Shown: one piece after another, positions 17,738 through 27,420 of the stretch
Position numbering within the stretch: the stretch's first letter is position 1
How the letters are laid out: every line of letters begins with the position of its first letter
Assembly: GCA_019638485.1 (NCBI GenBank)
Contig: JAHBTP010000004.1
Location: 62,001 to 126,000, forward strand
DNA from: Ferruginibacter sp.
Lineage (GTDB): Bacteria; Bacteroidota; Bacteroidia; Chitinophagales; Chitinophagaceae
DNA length: 64,000 nucleotides
Reading direction: 5' to 3'
Notes under the pieces: generated by a model
Databases searched by the model: none
What the model saw: the letters and a program-made list of their open reading frames with translations, nothing else
Told to the model about the DNA's origin: nothing
Made by a program: the position numbers and the translations under genes

Positions 17738-18823
17738 TTATACAAACGGCATTTTTACTATCCGTGCTTTTAATAAATTATTTCTTACTTTAATAAAGAT
17801 TTCTGTGTCTAGTGCGGCATGGGCAATAGTTACGTATCCCATACCAATAGCCTTTCCCAAGCTGGGCGATTGTGTGCCGGAGGTAACTGTTCCAAGGATG
17901 TTTCCCGATGTATCAGTTATTTCATAACCATGCCGGGCAATTCCTTTGTCAATCATTTCAAACCCTACCAGTTTGCGACTTATACCTGTAGCTTTCTGTT
18001 GTTCTAAAATTGATTTAGCAGTAAAATCTTTACTAAATTTAGTTATCCATCCTAAGCCGGCCTCTAATGGAGAGGTGGTACTATCAATATCATTCCCATA
18101 CAGGCAAAAGCCCATTTCTAAACGAAGCGTATCGCGTGCTCCTAACCCCGCAGGCTTTATACCAATTGCTGCTCCGGCTTTAAAAACGGCATCCCAAATT
18201 ATGTCAGATGCATTATCCTTATCTTCAAAATATATCTCTACCCCTTCTTCTCCGGTATATCCCGTTGCACTAATAAGAATATTATCAAGGCCGGCAAATT
18301 TTCCTTTTACAAAAGTATAATACTTTAAATTTAGGATATCCATATCCGTTAGTGACTGTACCACTCGAATAGCTTGTGGGCCTTGAACAGCTAATAATCC
18401 TGTTTTATCAGAGATATTGTGCAATTCTGCACCGCCCATATTGTGTTTATTCACCCAATCCCAATCTTTTTGAATATTGCCGGCATTAACCACTAACATA
18501 TATGATTGATTTTCCTCAAGGCAATACACCAGTAAATCATCAATTATACCTCCGGTTTCATTGGTAAAGCAACTATATTGAATTTTCCCCTTCACCAGTT
18601 TTGAGGCATCATTTGAAGTAATGCGTTGAATCAAATCAAGCGCTGCATCTCCTTTTACAATAAATTCTCCCATGTGACTTACGTCAAAAACGCCAACGGC
18701 TTTTCTCACAGTGAGGTGTTCGTCATTAATACCCGAGTAAGAGATAGGCATATTATACCCGGCAAACTCAGCCATCTTTGCGCCCAAGGCAATATGTTTT
18801 GAAGTAAAGGGTGTTGTTTTCAT
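17738..18823 (-). CDS. gcvT: Glycine cleavage system T protein (aminomethyltransferase)
   Basis: GcvT moves the methylene carbon of glycine from the lipoyl H protein to tetrahydrofolate and releases ammonia. The 361-residue protein has the expected N-terminus ([20 protein letters not shown]), [11 protein letters not shown], the folate-site text [25 protein letters not shown], and a C-terminal barrel with [24 protein letters not shown] 18821-18823 is chosen over an upstream start at 18889, which would add 22 unrelated residues. A TACTTTTG -7 element (18840-18847) lies just upstream. It is followed by comB. The other gcv genes are not here, as is normal in this phylum. Confidence 0.94.
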   Translation of the reverse strand: MKTTPFTSKHIALGAKMAEFAGYNMPISYSGINDEHLTVRKAVGVFDVSHMGEFIVKGDAALDLIQRITSNDASKLVKGKIQYSCFTNETGGIIDDLLVYCLEENQSYMLVVNAGNIQKDWDWVNKHNMGGAELHNISDKTGLLAVQGPQAIRVVQSLTDMDILNLKYYTFVKGKFAGLDNILISATGYTGEEGVEIYFEDKDNASDIIWDAVFKAGAAIGIKPAGLGARDTLRLEMGFCLYGNDIDSTTSPLEAGLGWITKFSKDFTAKSILEQQKATGISRKLVGFEMIDKGIARHGYEITDTSGNILGTVTSGTQSPSLGKAIGMGYVTIAHAALDTEIFIKVRNNLLKARIVKMPFV

Positions 18824-18884
18824 GAAAAAACTTTGGGCACAAAAGTAAGGCAATATACCAAATTGACATCCTCTTTTTAAACAT

Positions 18885-18917
18885 AACAAAAAGCCTCACC
18901 AACAGGGGTGAGACTTT
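18885..18917 (-). terminator. Rho-independent terminator behind the PspC gene
   Basis: Read on the minus strand, the stem AGTCTCACC / GGTGAGGCT encloses a short loop and is followed by TTTTTGTT. It lies 46 bases past the PspC-gene stop. Confidence 0.7.
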
Positions 18918-18962
18918 TACACATTAACCAAATCAAAAATTTTGGTTGATACATCAGATATT

Positions 18963-21071
18963 TTATGTCAGCCGGGAAAAAAATGTAAAAAATGAGGCTT
19001 CTGTTCCTTTTTTATTCCCGGTCTCTTTTTTAAAATCATCTAATTGCTTTTCAATTTCCTGCTTTAGGTTCTTTAAAGAATCACGGATCTTATCTCTATT
19101 CTTTTCAAAAAAATGTTCCGGTTCATCTACGTGTGGATTATTTTTTTTATCATCCCCTCTCATCCAACCCCGACTATTAAATCTATGCTTTGAAACACGG
19201 TCTCCATCTAAAGTGAATAATCCATCGGCTGTCATAATATAATTTATCCCTGTTTCCCAATCCTGTTCGGCTCCAATTGCCTCAAGATAGTTATCATCAT
19301 CATCGTCATAATTAAACCCAATATGTACTTGGAATTCATTTTCTATATTGCCTTCTACTTTAATTTGTTTGCCTATCGGAACATATACGTTGAGTAAAAT
19401 GCGTTGGTTACGAAACTTATCTTTCTTTGTAAAAGGCACTCCTCGATTAGCAACAAGCAAAGAATCAAATTGTGTAATAGGATAATCAATGTTTTCTGCA
19501 ATAGAATTAGCATTTCGCTTACTATAACCATTTGCCATTTTTAATACGCTTACATGAAATGCTGTGTCGGGAGACTTAAAAATATTTATCCGCACATTGT
19601 TCAAATACAAAGTGTCTTCATCCAAACTCGAAAAGGGAATCATCCGTATCATGCTATGCCGGTAATAGGAAGTATTAAACGGATTTGTTGAAGTAACAAT
19701 CAATTTATCAGATGATGGATTGGTCAACTCCACTTCCTGATTTCTTAATGAAGAAGAGGATTTAAAATCTCTGCCTACTAAAGCAATAAGAAGAAAGAAG
19801 CACACCCAGCCCATTGTCCATAAAATACCGAACGAATAGCTTAGCACCTTATTTCTTTTTTTTGCACGTACTAACCGACGTATGGTCCAGATAATTACTG
19901 CCAATATGGGAACAATGATAAATAAGATTAGTGTTGCCCAAGTAAGCACGTTTTGCCAGCCATTGGTAACTAAAAAAGCCTTTAATGGGAAAACAGAAAT
20001 GGCGGCAATACCCAAAGCAAAAAACACCGCAATCAACACAATAGCAATTGTTCCTAAAATAGCATAAGCAAAAACTTTAATTATTTTAGAAATGACATTT
20101 CCAATTGAATGTTTGTTTCGGTTTGTAAAAGCGCGTATATCCTCACTCATTATCTGGCCTGTATTTTGGGCCTTCTCTTTCATTTCCTTACTTAATTTAC
20201 CGGCTCGTTCCTGAAAATCCCGCATCTCTTGGGCAACTGAATTCTTAATTGAATTCAAATCAACTTTTTCGCCCTTCATTTCTAATTTTTCAGCGGTTGT
20301 TATTGCTTCGGGTAAAACAGCCCATAAAATAACATAAACCAAAACTGCACCGGGGCTAAAGCTCAGTGAAATAATATGATTAAAAATGGCTATGTTATGA
20401 ATAGCAATTCCTAAAAAAGGAAGAATAAATAAAGCCCGCGGAATCCATGCGTTTATTCCAAAATAATAACCCAACCCACTGCACACTCCGGCAATAATCT
20501 TATCGTCCGGGCTTCTATATAACCGCTTGCGCTGTGCACCTATAACTTGTGTAGCAGAGCTTGGAACAAAAATCCACAGCAACAAATAAGGTAAGATAGC
20601 AAAGCCAAACGAAAGGGCAAGAATTACAAATATTATACGAACAAGAACAGCATCAATTCCAAAGTAAACAGCTAAACCACCACATACACCACCAAGGATT
20701 CTATCATTTTCATTTCTGTAGAGCTTCTTAGGATTGTTAAACCCTGTAAATTGTTGCTGCTGTTCCTCTTTATTAAAAGCGTGCTGAGCTGCTTGCTCTG
20801 CAGATTGAGCATCATCAAAATCTTCAGGATTACCCATGCTGCTAATTACACCTTGTACGTGCTCTTCAGTAATACAAGTGGCTCCTTGTGAAATTTTTTC
20901 ATAAAATAATTCACCGATACGATTTTCGATATCGTTGATAATTTCATCACGGCCTTCCTCTTCCGCGAAGTGGCGATTTAAACTTTCAATATATTTTTTT
21001 AACCGTTCATAGGCTAAAACTTCAATGGGAATTACTCGTCCCTGAAAGTTGATATTTATTACCTGCTTCAT
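18963..21071 (-). CDS. Double PspC-domain membrane protein
   Basis: The 702-residue inner-membrane protein starts with ~100 soluble residues (VININFQGRVIPIEVLAYERL). Two PspC domains follow: KKLYRNENDRILGGVCGGLAVYFG near residue 117 and KRLYRSPDDKIIAGVCSGLGYYFG near 183, each ending in a membrane segment. Three further hydrophobic segments lie at about residues 335-430. The C-terminal ~250 residues should face the periplasm and include a stretch of five aspartates (YDDDDDNY). PspC proteins take part in envelope-stress responses. The gene follows padR by 38 bases, the common Bacteroidota pair in which a PadR repressor controls its PspC partner. The start fits the usual MKQVININFQGR. Confidence 0.88.
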   Translation of the reverse strand: MKQVININFQGRVIPIEVLAYERLKKYIESLNRHFAEEEGRDEIINDIENRIGELFYEKISQGATCITEEHVQGVISSMGNPEDFDDAQSAEQAAQHAFNKEEQQQQFTGFNNPKKLYRNENDRILGGVCGGLAVYFGIDAVLVRIIFVILALSFGFAILPYLLLWIFVPSSATQVIGAQRKRLYRSPDDKIIAGVCSGLGYYFGINAWIPRALFILPFLGIAIHNIAIFNHIISLSFSPGAVLVYVILWAVLPEAITTAEKLEMKGEKVDLNSIKNSVAQEMRDFQERAGKLSKEMKEKAQNTGQIMSEDIRAFTNRNKHSIGNVISKIIKVFAYAILGTIAIVLIAVFFALGIAAISVFPLKAFLVTNGWQNVLTWATLILFIIVPILAVIIWTIRRLVRAKKRNKVLSYSFGILWTMGWVCFFLLIALVGRDFKSSSSLRNQEVELTNPSSDKLIVTSTNPFNTSYYRHSMIRMIPFSSLDEDTLYLNNVRINIFKSPDTAFHVSVLKMANGYSKRNANSIAENIDYPITQFDSLLVANRGVPFTKKDKFRNQRILLNVYVPIGKQIKVEGNIENEFQVHIGFNYDDDDDNYLEAIGAEQDWETGINYIMTADGLFTLDGDRVSKHRFNSRGWMRGDDKKNNPHVDEPEHFFEKNRDKIRDSLKNLKQEIEKQLDDFKKETGNKKGTEASFFTFFSRLT

Positions 21072-21109
21072 TGTTTTGTATTGTTGGTTGTAATTGGAAG
21101 TGATAAAAT

Positions 21110-21433
21110 TTATTGGGTAAGCGCTTTTACCGCATCAGCTAATTCGTTCCAGGTGTTTTCCAATTCTTTATAAAATTCTTCTCCGGTTGAGGTGAGCTGG
21201 AAATATTTTCTGGGTGGGCCACTGCTGCTTTCCACCCAGCGATAACTTAATAACCCGGCATTTTTTAAACGGGTAAGCAATGGATATAAGGTGCCTTCAA
21301 AAATATTCAGGTTAGCCGCTTTCATCTTTTCAATAATGTCTGAAGGATACGCCTCTGCTTGTTTTATAATTGAAAGAATGCAAAACTCCAACACCCCCTT
21401 CCTCATCTGACTGGCTGTATTTTCAATATTCAT
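21110..21433 (-). CDS. PadR family transcriptional regulator
   Basis: The 107-residue winged-helix protein shows the PadR pattern: MRKGVLEFCILSIIKQAEAYPSDIIEK, then FEGTLYPLLTRLKNAGLL (recognition helix) and SSSGPPRKYFQLTSTGEEF (wing). A short C-terminal dimerisation helix follows. PadR proteins repress adjacent stress or efflux genes. Here the target is probably its own operon with the downstream PspC gene. A good promoter lies ~50 bases upstream. Confidence 0.93.
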   Translation of the reverse strand: MNIENTASQMRKGVLEFCILSIIKQAEAYPSDIIEKMKAANLNIFEGTLYPLLTRLKNAGLLSYRWVESSSGPPRKYFQLTSTGEEFYKELENTWNELADAVKALTQ

Positions 21434-21482
21434 AATGTTCGATTTTGGAGCTGATTTATTGTTTTTATTACCTATTATTACA

Positions 21483-21510
21483 CAAAGATAAGTTTTTTAG
21501 TACCATGCAA
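21483..21510 (-). promoter_or_regulatory. Predicted promoter of the padR-pspC operon
   Basis: On the minus strand TTG (21508-21510), 17 nt, TATCTTTG (21483-21490). The rest of the 316-base padR/lipoprotein gap shows no other clear element. Confidence 0.5.
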
Positions 21511-21750
21511 TACATAATACCATATTTTTTTAAAAATTTTTTACTAATATGTCCGGGGAGTTTGAAATCAGCCACTGTATTATATCTTAGCTGAAAGTAA
21601 TAAAACCAAAGGTGTTTTCTTTTTTACAAAGGAGAGAAAAGTGCTCTTCTATTATCAAATTGGTTAAATTCGAGTTAACGCTCTCATAATCATTAAACTA
21701 AATTCAACTTTTCCACTCATAAACAAATCCTATCCACTTAACCCTTTTAT

Positions 21751-22890
21751 ATGAAAAGAGTATTCATATTATTCATTTCGATATTACTTATTGAAGGTTG
21801 TTCTTCAAGTAAAAAGAGCTATCTCGAAAGAGAAAATACCGAGAAAGCATTGCGTGATGCCGTGAAAAAATTGGGCAAAGACAGTGAGCATGAAAGTGCG
21901 CGTGAAGCGATTCCGGTGTTATATCAAAAAATAAAGCAAAACCACCTCAATAAAATTAGTGCGTATAGTGCCTCCCGTGAGTTATCTCGTTGGCCTAAAA
22001 TAATATTCGAATATCAAGCTCTTCAGCAATTATATGATTTAATTATGGGGGAAACAGAGGCTTTTAAACTGGTAAATCCTGAAAGTTATACGGTTCAATT
22101 AGCAGAAACCAAGGAGCAAGCCGCTCAGGAATATTATGATGCCGGTATTTCACACTTGAACAAGGACGGAAGGGAGAATATGAAAAAGGCATATCAGTTC
22201 TTTGGTCAAAGTCTTTCCATGGTAAAAGATTTTAAAGATGCAGCTCAAAAAAGGCAAGAGGCTTATGACAGGGCGATAATAAATGTAGTGGTATTCAAAA
22301 TAGAAGACAGGACCCGTTATTACGCTAGCGGGTATCATAATTTTGGAAATCAATATACCAATGGATATTTTGAAGAATCCCTTGTTCGTGATTTAAATAA
22401 CGGTCGTTATCCGGCCCATATTTATAGTACAGAGGATGCTTATCGGGAAGGGATAGCAGGAGATTGGAATGTAAAAATATCATTACGCAACGTAAACATC
22501 AATTATCTTAACCAGCAAAATCGGCAGCGTGATGTTAGTGCTTCCATAGAAACAGGCCGGGACACTTCAGGAAGACCTATTTACCAAACTGTTTATGCAA
22601 CATTAAACATAACCCGTAACAGTTTTGAGGCCTTGGGAGAAATGCAAGTTTTGATTGAAGACCAAAAAAGCAGGCGGAATATTAAGCAAAGCTCGTTTAC
22701 TGAATCTTACAGATGGGAAAATGAAACAGCATCATATAATGGAGATAGTAGGGCGTTAAGTGCTGCGGACTGGAATATTATCAATAATCGAGGAGTTCAA
22801 ACTCCACGAAGAGAAGATATTTTAGATGAATTATACAGGAAATTATATCCGCGTGTACGCAACTACGTTAGCTCTGCAATTAACTGGTAG
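21751..22890 (+). CDS. Lipoprotein of unknown function with TPR-like helices
   Basis: The 379-residue product has a lipoprotein signal (MKRVFILFISILLIEGC) with lipidated Cys17, followed by a helical, charged N-terminal half. Text such as AAQEYYDAGISHLNKDGRENMKKAYQFF resembles tetratricopeptide helices. The C-terminal half is beta-rich (VVVFKIEDRTRYYASGYHNF, WNVKISLRNVNINYL). I do not recognise the family. It would sit in the outer or inner membrane facing the periplasm. The stop codon (22888-22890) directly abuts the stop of convergent feoB, leaving no room for a terminator between them. Confidence 0.82.
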   Translation: MKRVFILFISILLIEGCSSSKKSYLERENTEKALRDAVKKLGKDSEHESAREAIPVLYQKIKQNHLNKISAYSASRELSRWPKIIFEYQALQQLYDLIMGETEAFKLVNPESYTVQLAETKEQAAQEYYDAGISHLNKDGRENMKKAYQFFGQSLSMVKDFKDAAQKRQEAYDRAIINVVVFKIEDRTRYYASGYHNFGNQYTNGYFEESLVRDLNNGRYPAHIYSTEDAYREGIAGDWNVKISLRNVNINYLNQQNRQRDVSASIETGRDTSGRPIYQTVYATLNITRNSFEALGEMQVLIEDQKSRRNIKQSSFTESYRWENETASYNGDSRALSAADWNIINNRGVQTPRREDILDELYRKLYPRVRNYVSSAINW

Positions 22891-25008
22891 TTACTTTAGT
22901 ATTTGGTAAGTAATAAAACTCATGATGTAGGCCAATCCTGTCATATATAGTATTTGAATAAGCGGCCATTTCCAGGAGCGTAGCTCCCGATAAACGATAA
23001 CTACCGTACTCATACATTGCATTGCCAACATATAAAACACCATTAGGGATACTCCTGTAGCCACGGTATAAACCGGAGTTCCATCCTTTTTAACGGCTGC
23101 CTGCATTTTTTGTCGTAGGGTTAGGTTGTTGTCAGTATTGCTTTCTTCTACACTATATAATGTAGCCATCGTGCCAACAAAGACTTCTCGGGCAGCAAAG
23201 GATGTTATCAATGCAATTCCAATTTTCCAATCATAGCCCAATGGTCTTATAACCGGTTCAATAGCTTTTCCCAAAATGCCGGCATAGGAGCTTTCAAGAT
23301 AAGCAGCTCCGCGTTCTCGTTCCAATTCTTGTGCTTGTGTAGGATTTGCATTAATTAGTATTTCATATTTTTCTGTTACTTTATGCATTTCCTTTTTAGG
23401 ACCATAAGTACTCATTGCCCAAAGCAGAACACTAATAATCATAATAATCTTTCCTGCTTCCACCACAAATATCTTTGCTTTATTCACCATGGTATGAAGC
23501 ATATTCTTCCATCTGGGGCTGCGATACATAGGCAACTCAAGAATAAAATAACTTCGTTCACGGCTCTTAATAAACCATTTCATTACCCACGAAACAATAA
23601 GCGCAAACACTGTACCCATCAGGTATAGGGCCATTAACATTAGCCCTTGCATACTTAGAAATCCAAAATATAGTTTTGATGGTATTACCAATGCAATAAG
23701 TATAGTGTAAACCGGAAGCCGGGCACTGCAACTCATTAAGGGTGTTACCATAATAGTAAGTAGTCGTTCTTTTGTATTTTCAATACTTCTGGCACTCATA
23801 ATAGCTGGTACAGCACAGGCATATCCGCTAATCATGGGCATCACACTCTTTCCATTTAAACCTACTTTTCGCATAAGCTTATCCGTTAAAAAGCTGATAC
23901 GTGCCATATATCCCGAATCCTCTAGTAAGGTAATCAGTCCAAAAAGAATCATGATTTGTGGAATAAACACCAGAATACCACTTAATCCGGCCACAATTCC
24001 GTTAATAAATAAATCAGCAAGCAATCCATTTGGTAATACATTTCCCAGCCATCCACTTAGTACACTAAAGCTCCACTCAATACCATCCATTGGATATGAT
24101 GCAAGCCAAAAAACACTTTGAAACAAAAGAAACAATACAGCCAATAAGATAACGTAGCCCCATACACGATGCAATAAAATACTATCTAACTTCTCATTAA
24201 TCAACGATCGCTTGCGTGGGTCATCTTCCACAACAGCCTGCTGCATTATACTCCTAATTCGTCCATAGCGCTGTAGGATTTCCTGTGCCTGAGTTTTAGT
24301 AGGATTAAATTCATGCTCGTTTAAAATCTGCGTAATCTTTTCCTTAACCGAGCTTGCCAATTCAAGTTGTTGATAGTTGATAAGATAATGCAGTGCCGCA
24401 TAATTGCTCAAATGAGGTATTTGTAATAAAACCTCCTTTATTGATTCGGGATTATCTACATTCACATCAATAAAATCACGAGGCTTTGCCTGAACTTCTG
24501 CATCTACTACCCGCTCCATCGTTTTCTTTAATTCTTTTATCCCCTTGTTTTTGCGCGGGTTAATGGGCACAACAGGCACACCCAATTCTCTCTCAAGAGA
24601 TGGAATATCTATATGTGTTCCCTTTTTCTTTGCCAAGTCCGTCATGGTTAATGCTACAACAACGGGCATTTTCAAATCAATAATTTGCGAACAAAACAGT
24701 AGGTTTCGTTTTAAATTACTGGCGTCTGCTACAACCACTATCAAATCGGGATAGAGTTTCTCCTGATGCATAAGCACCTTGTATGAAATCCATTCGTCGG
24801 CACGTTTAGGATAAAGGCTATATGTTCCGGGGAGGTCAATTATATTTACTTCACGGCCTTCACTAAGATGAGCTAACCCTGATTTTTTTTCCACAGTAAC
24901 ACCCGGAAAATTTCCAACCTTTTGGTTTAGACCGGTCAGTTGGTTAAACAGCGAACTTTTCCCGCTATTAGGATTACCTACCAATGCTATGTTAATCAAT
25001 TTTTCCAA
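22891..25008 (-). CDS. feoB: Ferrous iron transporter B (FeoB)
   Basis: FeoB imports Fe2+ across the inner membrane. The 705-residue protein has an N-terminal G domain with G1 GNPNSGKSS at residues 11-19, G2/G3 region FPGVTVEKKSG and DLPGTYSLYP, and a TMTDLAKK G4-like segment. A helical spacer domain follows, then a polytopic domain with two Gate repeats (SGYACAVPAIMSARSI; AAREVFVGTMATLYS). The start is TTG 25006-25008, because an in-frame stop lies two codons upstream and the family begins a few residues before G1. No feoA is fused or adjacent, whereas many Bacteroidota carry a feoA-feoB fusion or pair. It is divergent from the M28 peptidase gene. Confidence 0.95.
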   Translation of the reverse strand: MEKLINIALVGNPNSGKSSLFNQLTGLNQKVGNFPGVTVEKKSGLAHLSEGREVNIIDLPGTYSLYPKRADEWISYKVLMHQEKLYPDLIVVVADASNLKRNLLFCSQIIDLKMPVVVALTMTDLAKKKGTHIDIPSLERELGVPVVPINPRKNKGIKELKKTMERVVDAEVQAKPRDFIDVNVDNPESIKEVLLQIPHLSNYAALHYLINYQQLELASSVKEKITQILNEHEFNPTKTQAQEILQRYGRIRSIMQQAVVEDDPRKRSLINEKLDSILLHRVWGYVILLAVLFLLFQSVFWLASYPMDGIEWSFSVLSGWLGNVLPNGLLADLFINGIVAGLSGILVFIPQIMILFGLITLLEDSGYMARISFLTDKLMRKVGLNGKSVMPMISGYACAVPAIMSARSIENTKERLLTIMVTPLMSCSARLPVYTILIALVIPSKLYFGFLSMQGLMLMALYLMGTVFALIVSWVMKWFIKSRERSYFILELPMYRSPRWKNMLHTMVNKAKIFVVEAGKIIMIISVLLWAMSTYGPKKEMHKVTEKYEILINANPTQAQELERERGAAYLESSYAGILGKAIEPVIRPLGYDWKIGIALITSFAAREVFVGTMATLYSVEESNTDNNLTLRQKMQAAVKKDGTPVYTVATGVSLMVFYMLAMQCMSTVVIVYRELRSWKWPLIQILYMTGLAYIMSFITYQILK

Positions 25009-25113
25009 ATACTAATAAAACAGTAAAATTAACACTTTACCCACGCTATGATTTACGAATTCAGGAACTTAAACGGAGCAGGGTTCATTACCTTTGCCAA
25101 AACAGCAGAAATT

Positions 25114-26718
25114 ATGAAAGTGATATTCGGATGCTTATTGGTGTTATCGTTTAACGCTTATGCCCAAAAGGAAATAAATACCAAACAACTGCGTAAAAAC
25201 CTAAAAGAACACGTAACCTATCTGGCTGATGATAGACTAGAAGGGCGCCGCACCGGAACTGTAGGAGAGCAGTTGGCTATGCAATATATCATTCATCAAT
25301 TTCAGGCTGATAAACTCATGCCATATTTCAATAATGGTTATATCCAACCTTTTGAAGTACATGATGGCAGAATGATATCTCCCAAAAATTATATTTCAAT
25401 AAATGGGAAAAATCTTCAGCTTAACCAAGATTATTTTCCGCTTTCCTTTTCCGGTAATGGGGAGGTAGAAACCAAAAGCGAAGGCAACAGCTTATATATT
25501 TTTGATCTGGCTCAACTATTATATACAAATCATACAAACCCTCATTTTGATATAGAAGCCGCATTATTAGATGCATTAAAAATTGCGGTTAACCAAAATG
25601 CCCGTATGATGATAGTAACCAATTCCTCTCAGTTTATAGATGGGTTGTCCTTTGATAGCTCCAGCCGTACACCTGTTGCATCTATACCTGTTGTATATTT
25701 AAAAAAGGAAGTGCTTGAAAATTTTAATAGCAACAACCAAAATTTGCTAAAAGCAAAAATTGATGTTACAGAAAAGACACGTACCGGACATAATGTTGCT
25801 GCTTATATAGATAACGGTGCCGCACAAACGATAATTTTAGGCGCCCACTATGATCATCTGGGATATGGGGAAGATCGCAATTCATTATACGCCGGCAAAA
25901 CACCTCAAATTCATAATGGTGCAGACGATAATGCCAGCGGTACGGCGGCGTTGATTGAACTGGGCAGATTACTAAAAAAAGCTCCATATAAAAACAATAA
26001 TTACATTTTGGCAGCCTTTTCGGGCGAAGAGTTGGGATTATTTGGTTCAAAATACTTTGCCGATCACATCAATAACATTGAAAAAATAAACTACATGATT
26101 AATATGGATATGGTGGGAAGGCTAAACGACAGTACACGCGGTATCACCATTGGTGGGTACGGAACATCACCACAATGGTCATCTGTTATAACTTCTGCTC
26201 ATCCATATTTTACTATTAAGCCGGATAGTACGGGTAGTGGACCCAGCGATCACACCTCCTTTTATCGAAAAAATATTCCGGTACTTTTTTTCTTTACCGG
26301 CACACATCACGATTATCATAAGCCCTCTGATGATGCAGATAAAATAAATTACAATGGTCAGGCTGAAATTGTAAAATATATTTATAATGTAATTGCTCAA
26401 ACAAATAATAAAGGCAAGCTTACTTTTTTAAAAACCCGTGAACCAAGTTCAACAAAGAGCAGTTTTAAAGTTTCCTTGGGTATTATGCCAGACTATACTT
26501 TCAGTGGGGTAGGAGTAATGGCGGAAGGCGTTATTGAAGATCGTCCGGCAAGTAAAGCCGGCATGAAAGATGGCGATATCATTTTACAAATAGGAGATTA
26601 CCCGGTGAAAGAAATAATGTCGTACATGGATGCGCTAAATAAATTTAACAAAGGAGAAACCACTACGTTAAAAATAAAGCGAGGAGATGAAGAGTTACAC
26701 TTTACAGTCACTTTTTAA
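25114..26718 (+). CDS. Exported M28 family zinc aminopeptidase with a C-terminal PDZ domain
   Basis: The 534-residue protein begins with a signal peptide (MKVIFGCLLVLSFNAYAQ). ATG 25114 is chosen over ATG 25048, which would put 22 residues ahead of it. A protease-associated-like insert (~90-230) precedes the M28 core. The co-catalytic zinc ligands are visible in order: GAHYDHLG, NGADDNASGTAAL, SGEELGLFGS, INMDMVGRL and FFTGTHHDYHKPSDD. The last ~90 residues form a PDZ domain (GVIEDRPASKAGMKDGDIILQIGD). It should trim peptides in the periplasm or outside the cell. It is the first gene of a four-gene run; the next starts 8 bases later. Confidence 0.92.
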   Translation: MKVIFGCLLVLSFNAYAQKEINTKQLRKNLKEHVTYLADDRLEGRRTGTVGEQLAMQYIIHQFQADKLMPYFNNGYIQPFEVHDGRMISPKNYISINGKNLQLNQDYFPLSFSGNGEVETKSEGNSLYIFDLAQLLYTNHTNPHFDIEAALLDALKIAVNQNARMMIVTNSSQFIDGLSFDSSSRTPVASIPVVYLKKEVLENFNSNNQNLLKAKIDVTEKTRTGHNVAAYIDNGAAQTIILGAHYDHLGYGEDRNSLYAGKTPQIHNGADDNASGTAALIELGRLLKKAPYKNNNYILAAFSGEELGLFGSKYFADHINNIEKINYMINMDMVGRLNDSTRGITIGGYGTSPQWSSVITSAHPYFTIKPDSTGSGPSDHTSFYRKNIPVLFFFTGTHHDYHKPSDDADKINYNGQAEIVKYIYNVIAQTNNKGKLTFLKTREPSSTKSSFKVSLGIMPDYTFSGVGVMAEGVIEDRPASKAGMKDGDIILQIGDYPVKEIMSYMDALNKFNKGETTTLKIKRGDEELHFTVTF

Positions 26719-26726
26719 TAAAAGGT

Positions 26727-27170
26727 ATGTCGAAAATACTTTTAAAACTCGACCAGGAAAAAGTTACTACAGATTTTTATGAAAACCTCCGTATTATAGG
26801 TGTTGTTTCTCCCATGCAGGATTATGTTTTTTCATGGCATATAAAGCGTTATACCGGAATAGATTTTAGAATTCAAAACGACAAAGAAATTCTTTTAGAA
26901 AAGAGAAAAAGAAAATATTATTATTCTTTATTTGAACATATACACCCCATAAGGCAATTGGTGTATTATTTGTATAGTAATCATTATGAGGGGGAGTATC
27001 TTTTGCCAGAGCTTAAAAGTATTGATTTTTTATGGCTATTAAAAAACGATGAGGTATATGATGAGGAAATGAATCTTTTAATGCAAAGCATCAAGATAAT
27101 ACCCGGTGTGCAATTAGTAAATGAAATACCAATAAATAAAATTAAAAACAAACAGCATCTACTATTGTAA
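26727..27170 (+). CDS. IPExxxVDY family protein
   Basis: The 147-residue soluble protein has the hallmark of this small Bacteroidota family in slightly altered form (LPELKSIDFLWLL in place of IPExxxVDY). It also has FSWHIKRYTGIDF and a basic patch EKRKRKYYYSLFEH. The function of the family is unknown. The gene lies 8 bases after the M28 peptidase and 14 before the pterin dehydratase, so it is co-transcribed. Elsewhere in the phylum the family is often near fatty-acid or pyruvate kinase genes (from memory); here it is not. Confidence 0.75.
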   Translation: MSKILLKLDQEKVTTDFYENLRIIGVVSPMQDYVFSWHIKRYTGIDFRIQNDKEILLEKRKRKYYYSLFEHIHPIRQLVYYLYSNHYEGEYLLPELKSIDFLWLLKNDEVYDEEMNLLMQSIKIIPGVQLVNEIPINKIKNKQHLLL

Positions 27171-27184
27171 AAAATAATTCAATC

Positions 27185-27418
27185 ATGTGGCAAGAAGAAA
27201 ACAATAGTCTCTATAAAAAATTTATTTTTAAAGACTTCAATGAGGCTTTCCGATTTTTAACAACCGTAGCTCAAATTGCTGAGGAACAAGGTCATCATCC
27301 GCACATCACCAATGAGTATAATATCGTTGAGCTTCGTTTGCGCACTCATGATGCCGGTAACATCATTACACAAAAGGATCGAAAGCTGGCAGACGCTATT
27401 GATAAAATATCTATTTAA
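27185..27418 (+). CDS. Pterin-4a-carbinolamine dehydratase
   Basis: This 77-residue enzyme recycles 4a-hydroxytetrahydrobiopterin. It has the catalytic EEQGHHPHI motif (His37, His38, Pro39) and the distal His in RTHDAGNIT (His55, with the usual Asp). The family length is ~75-110, so this is a minimal version. In most genomes it partners phenylalanine 4-hydroxylase; no hydroxylase is visible here. It lies third in the M28 / IPExxxVDY / dehydratase / CtlX operon. Confidence 0.9.
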   Translation: MWQEENNSLYKKFIFKDFNEAFRFLTTVAQIAEEQGHHPHITNEYNIVELRLRTHDAGNIITQKDRKLADAIDKISI

Positions 27419-27420
27419 GT

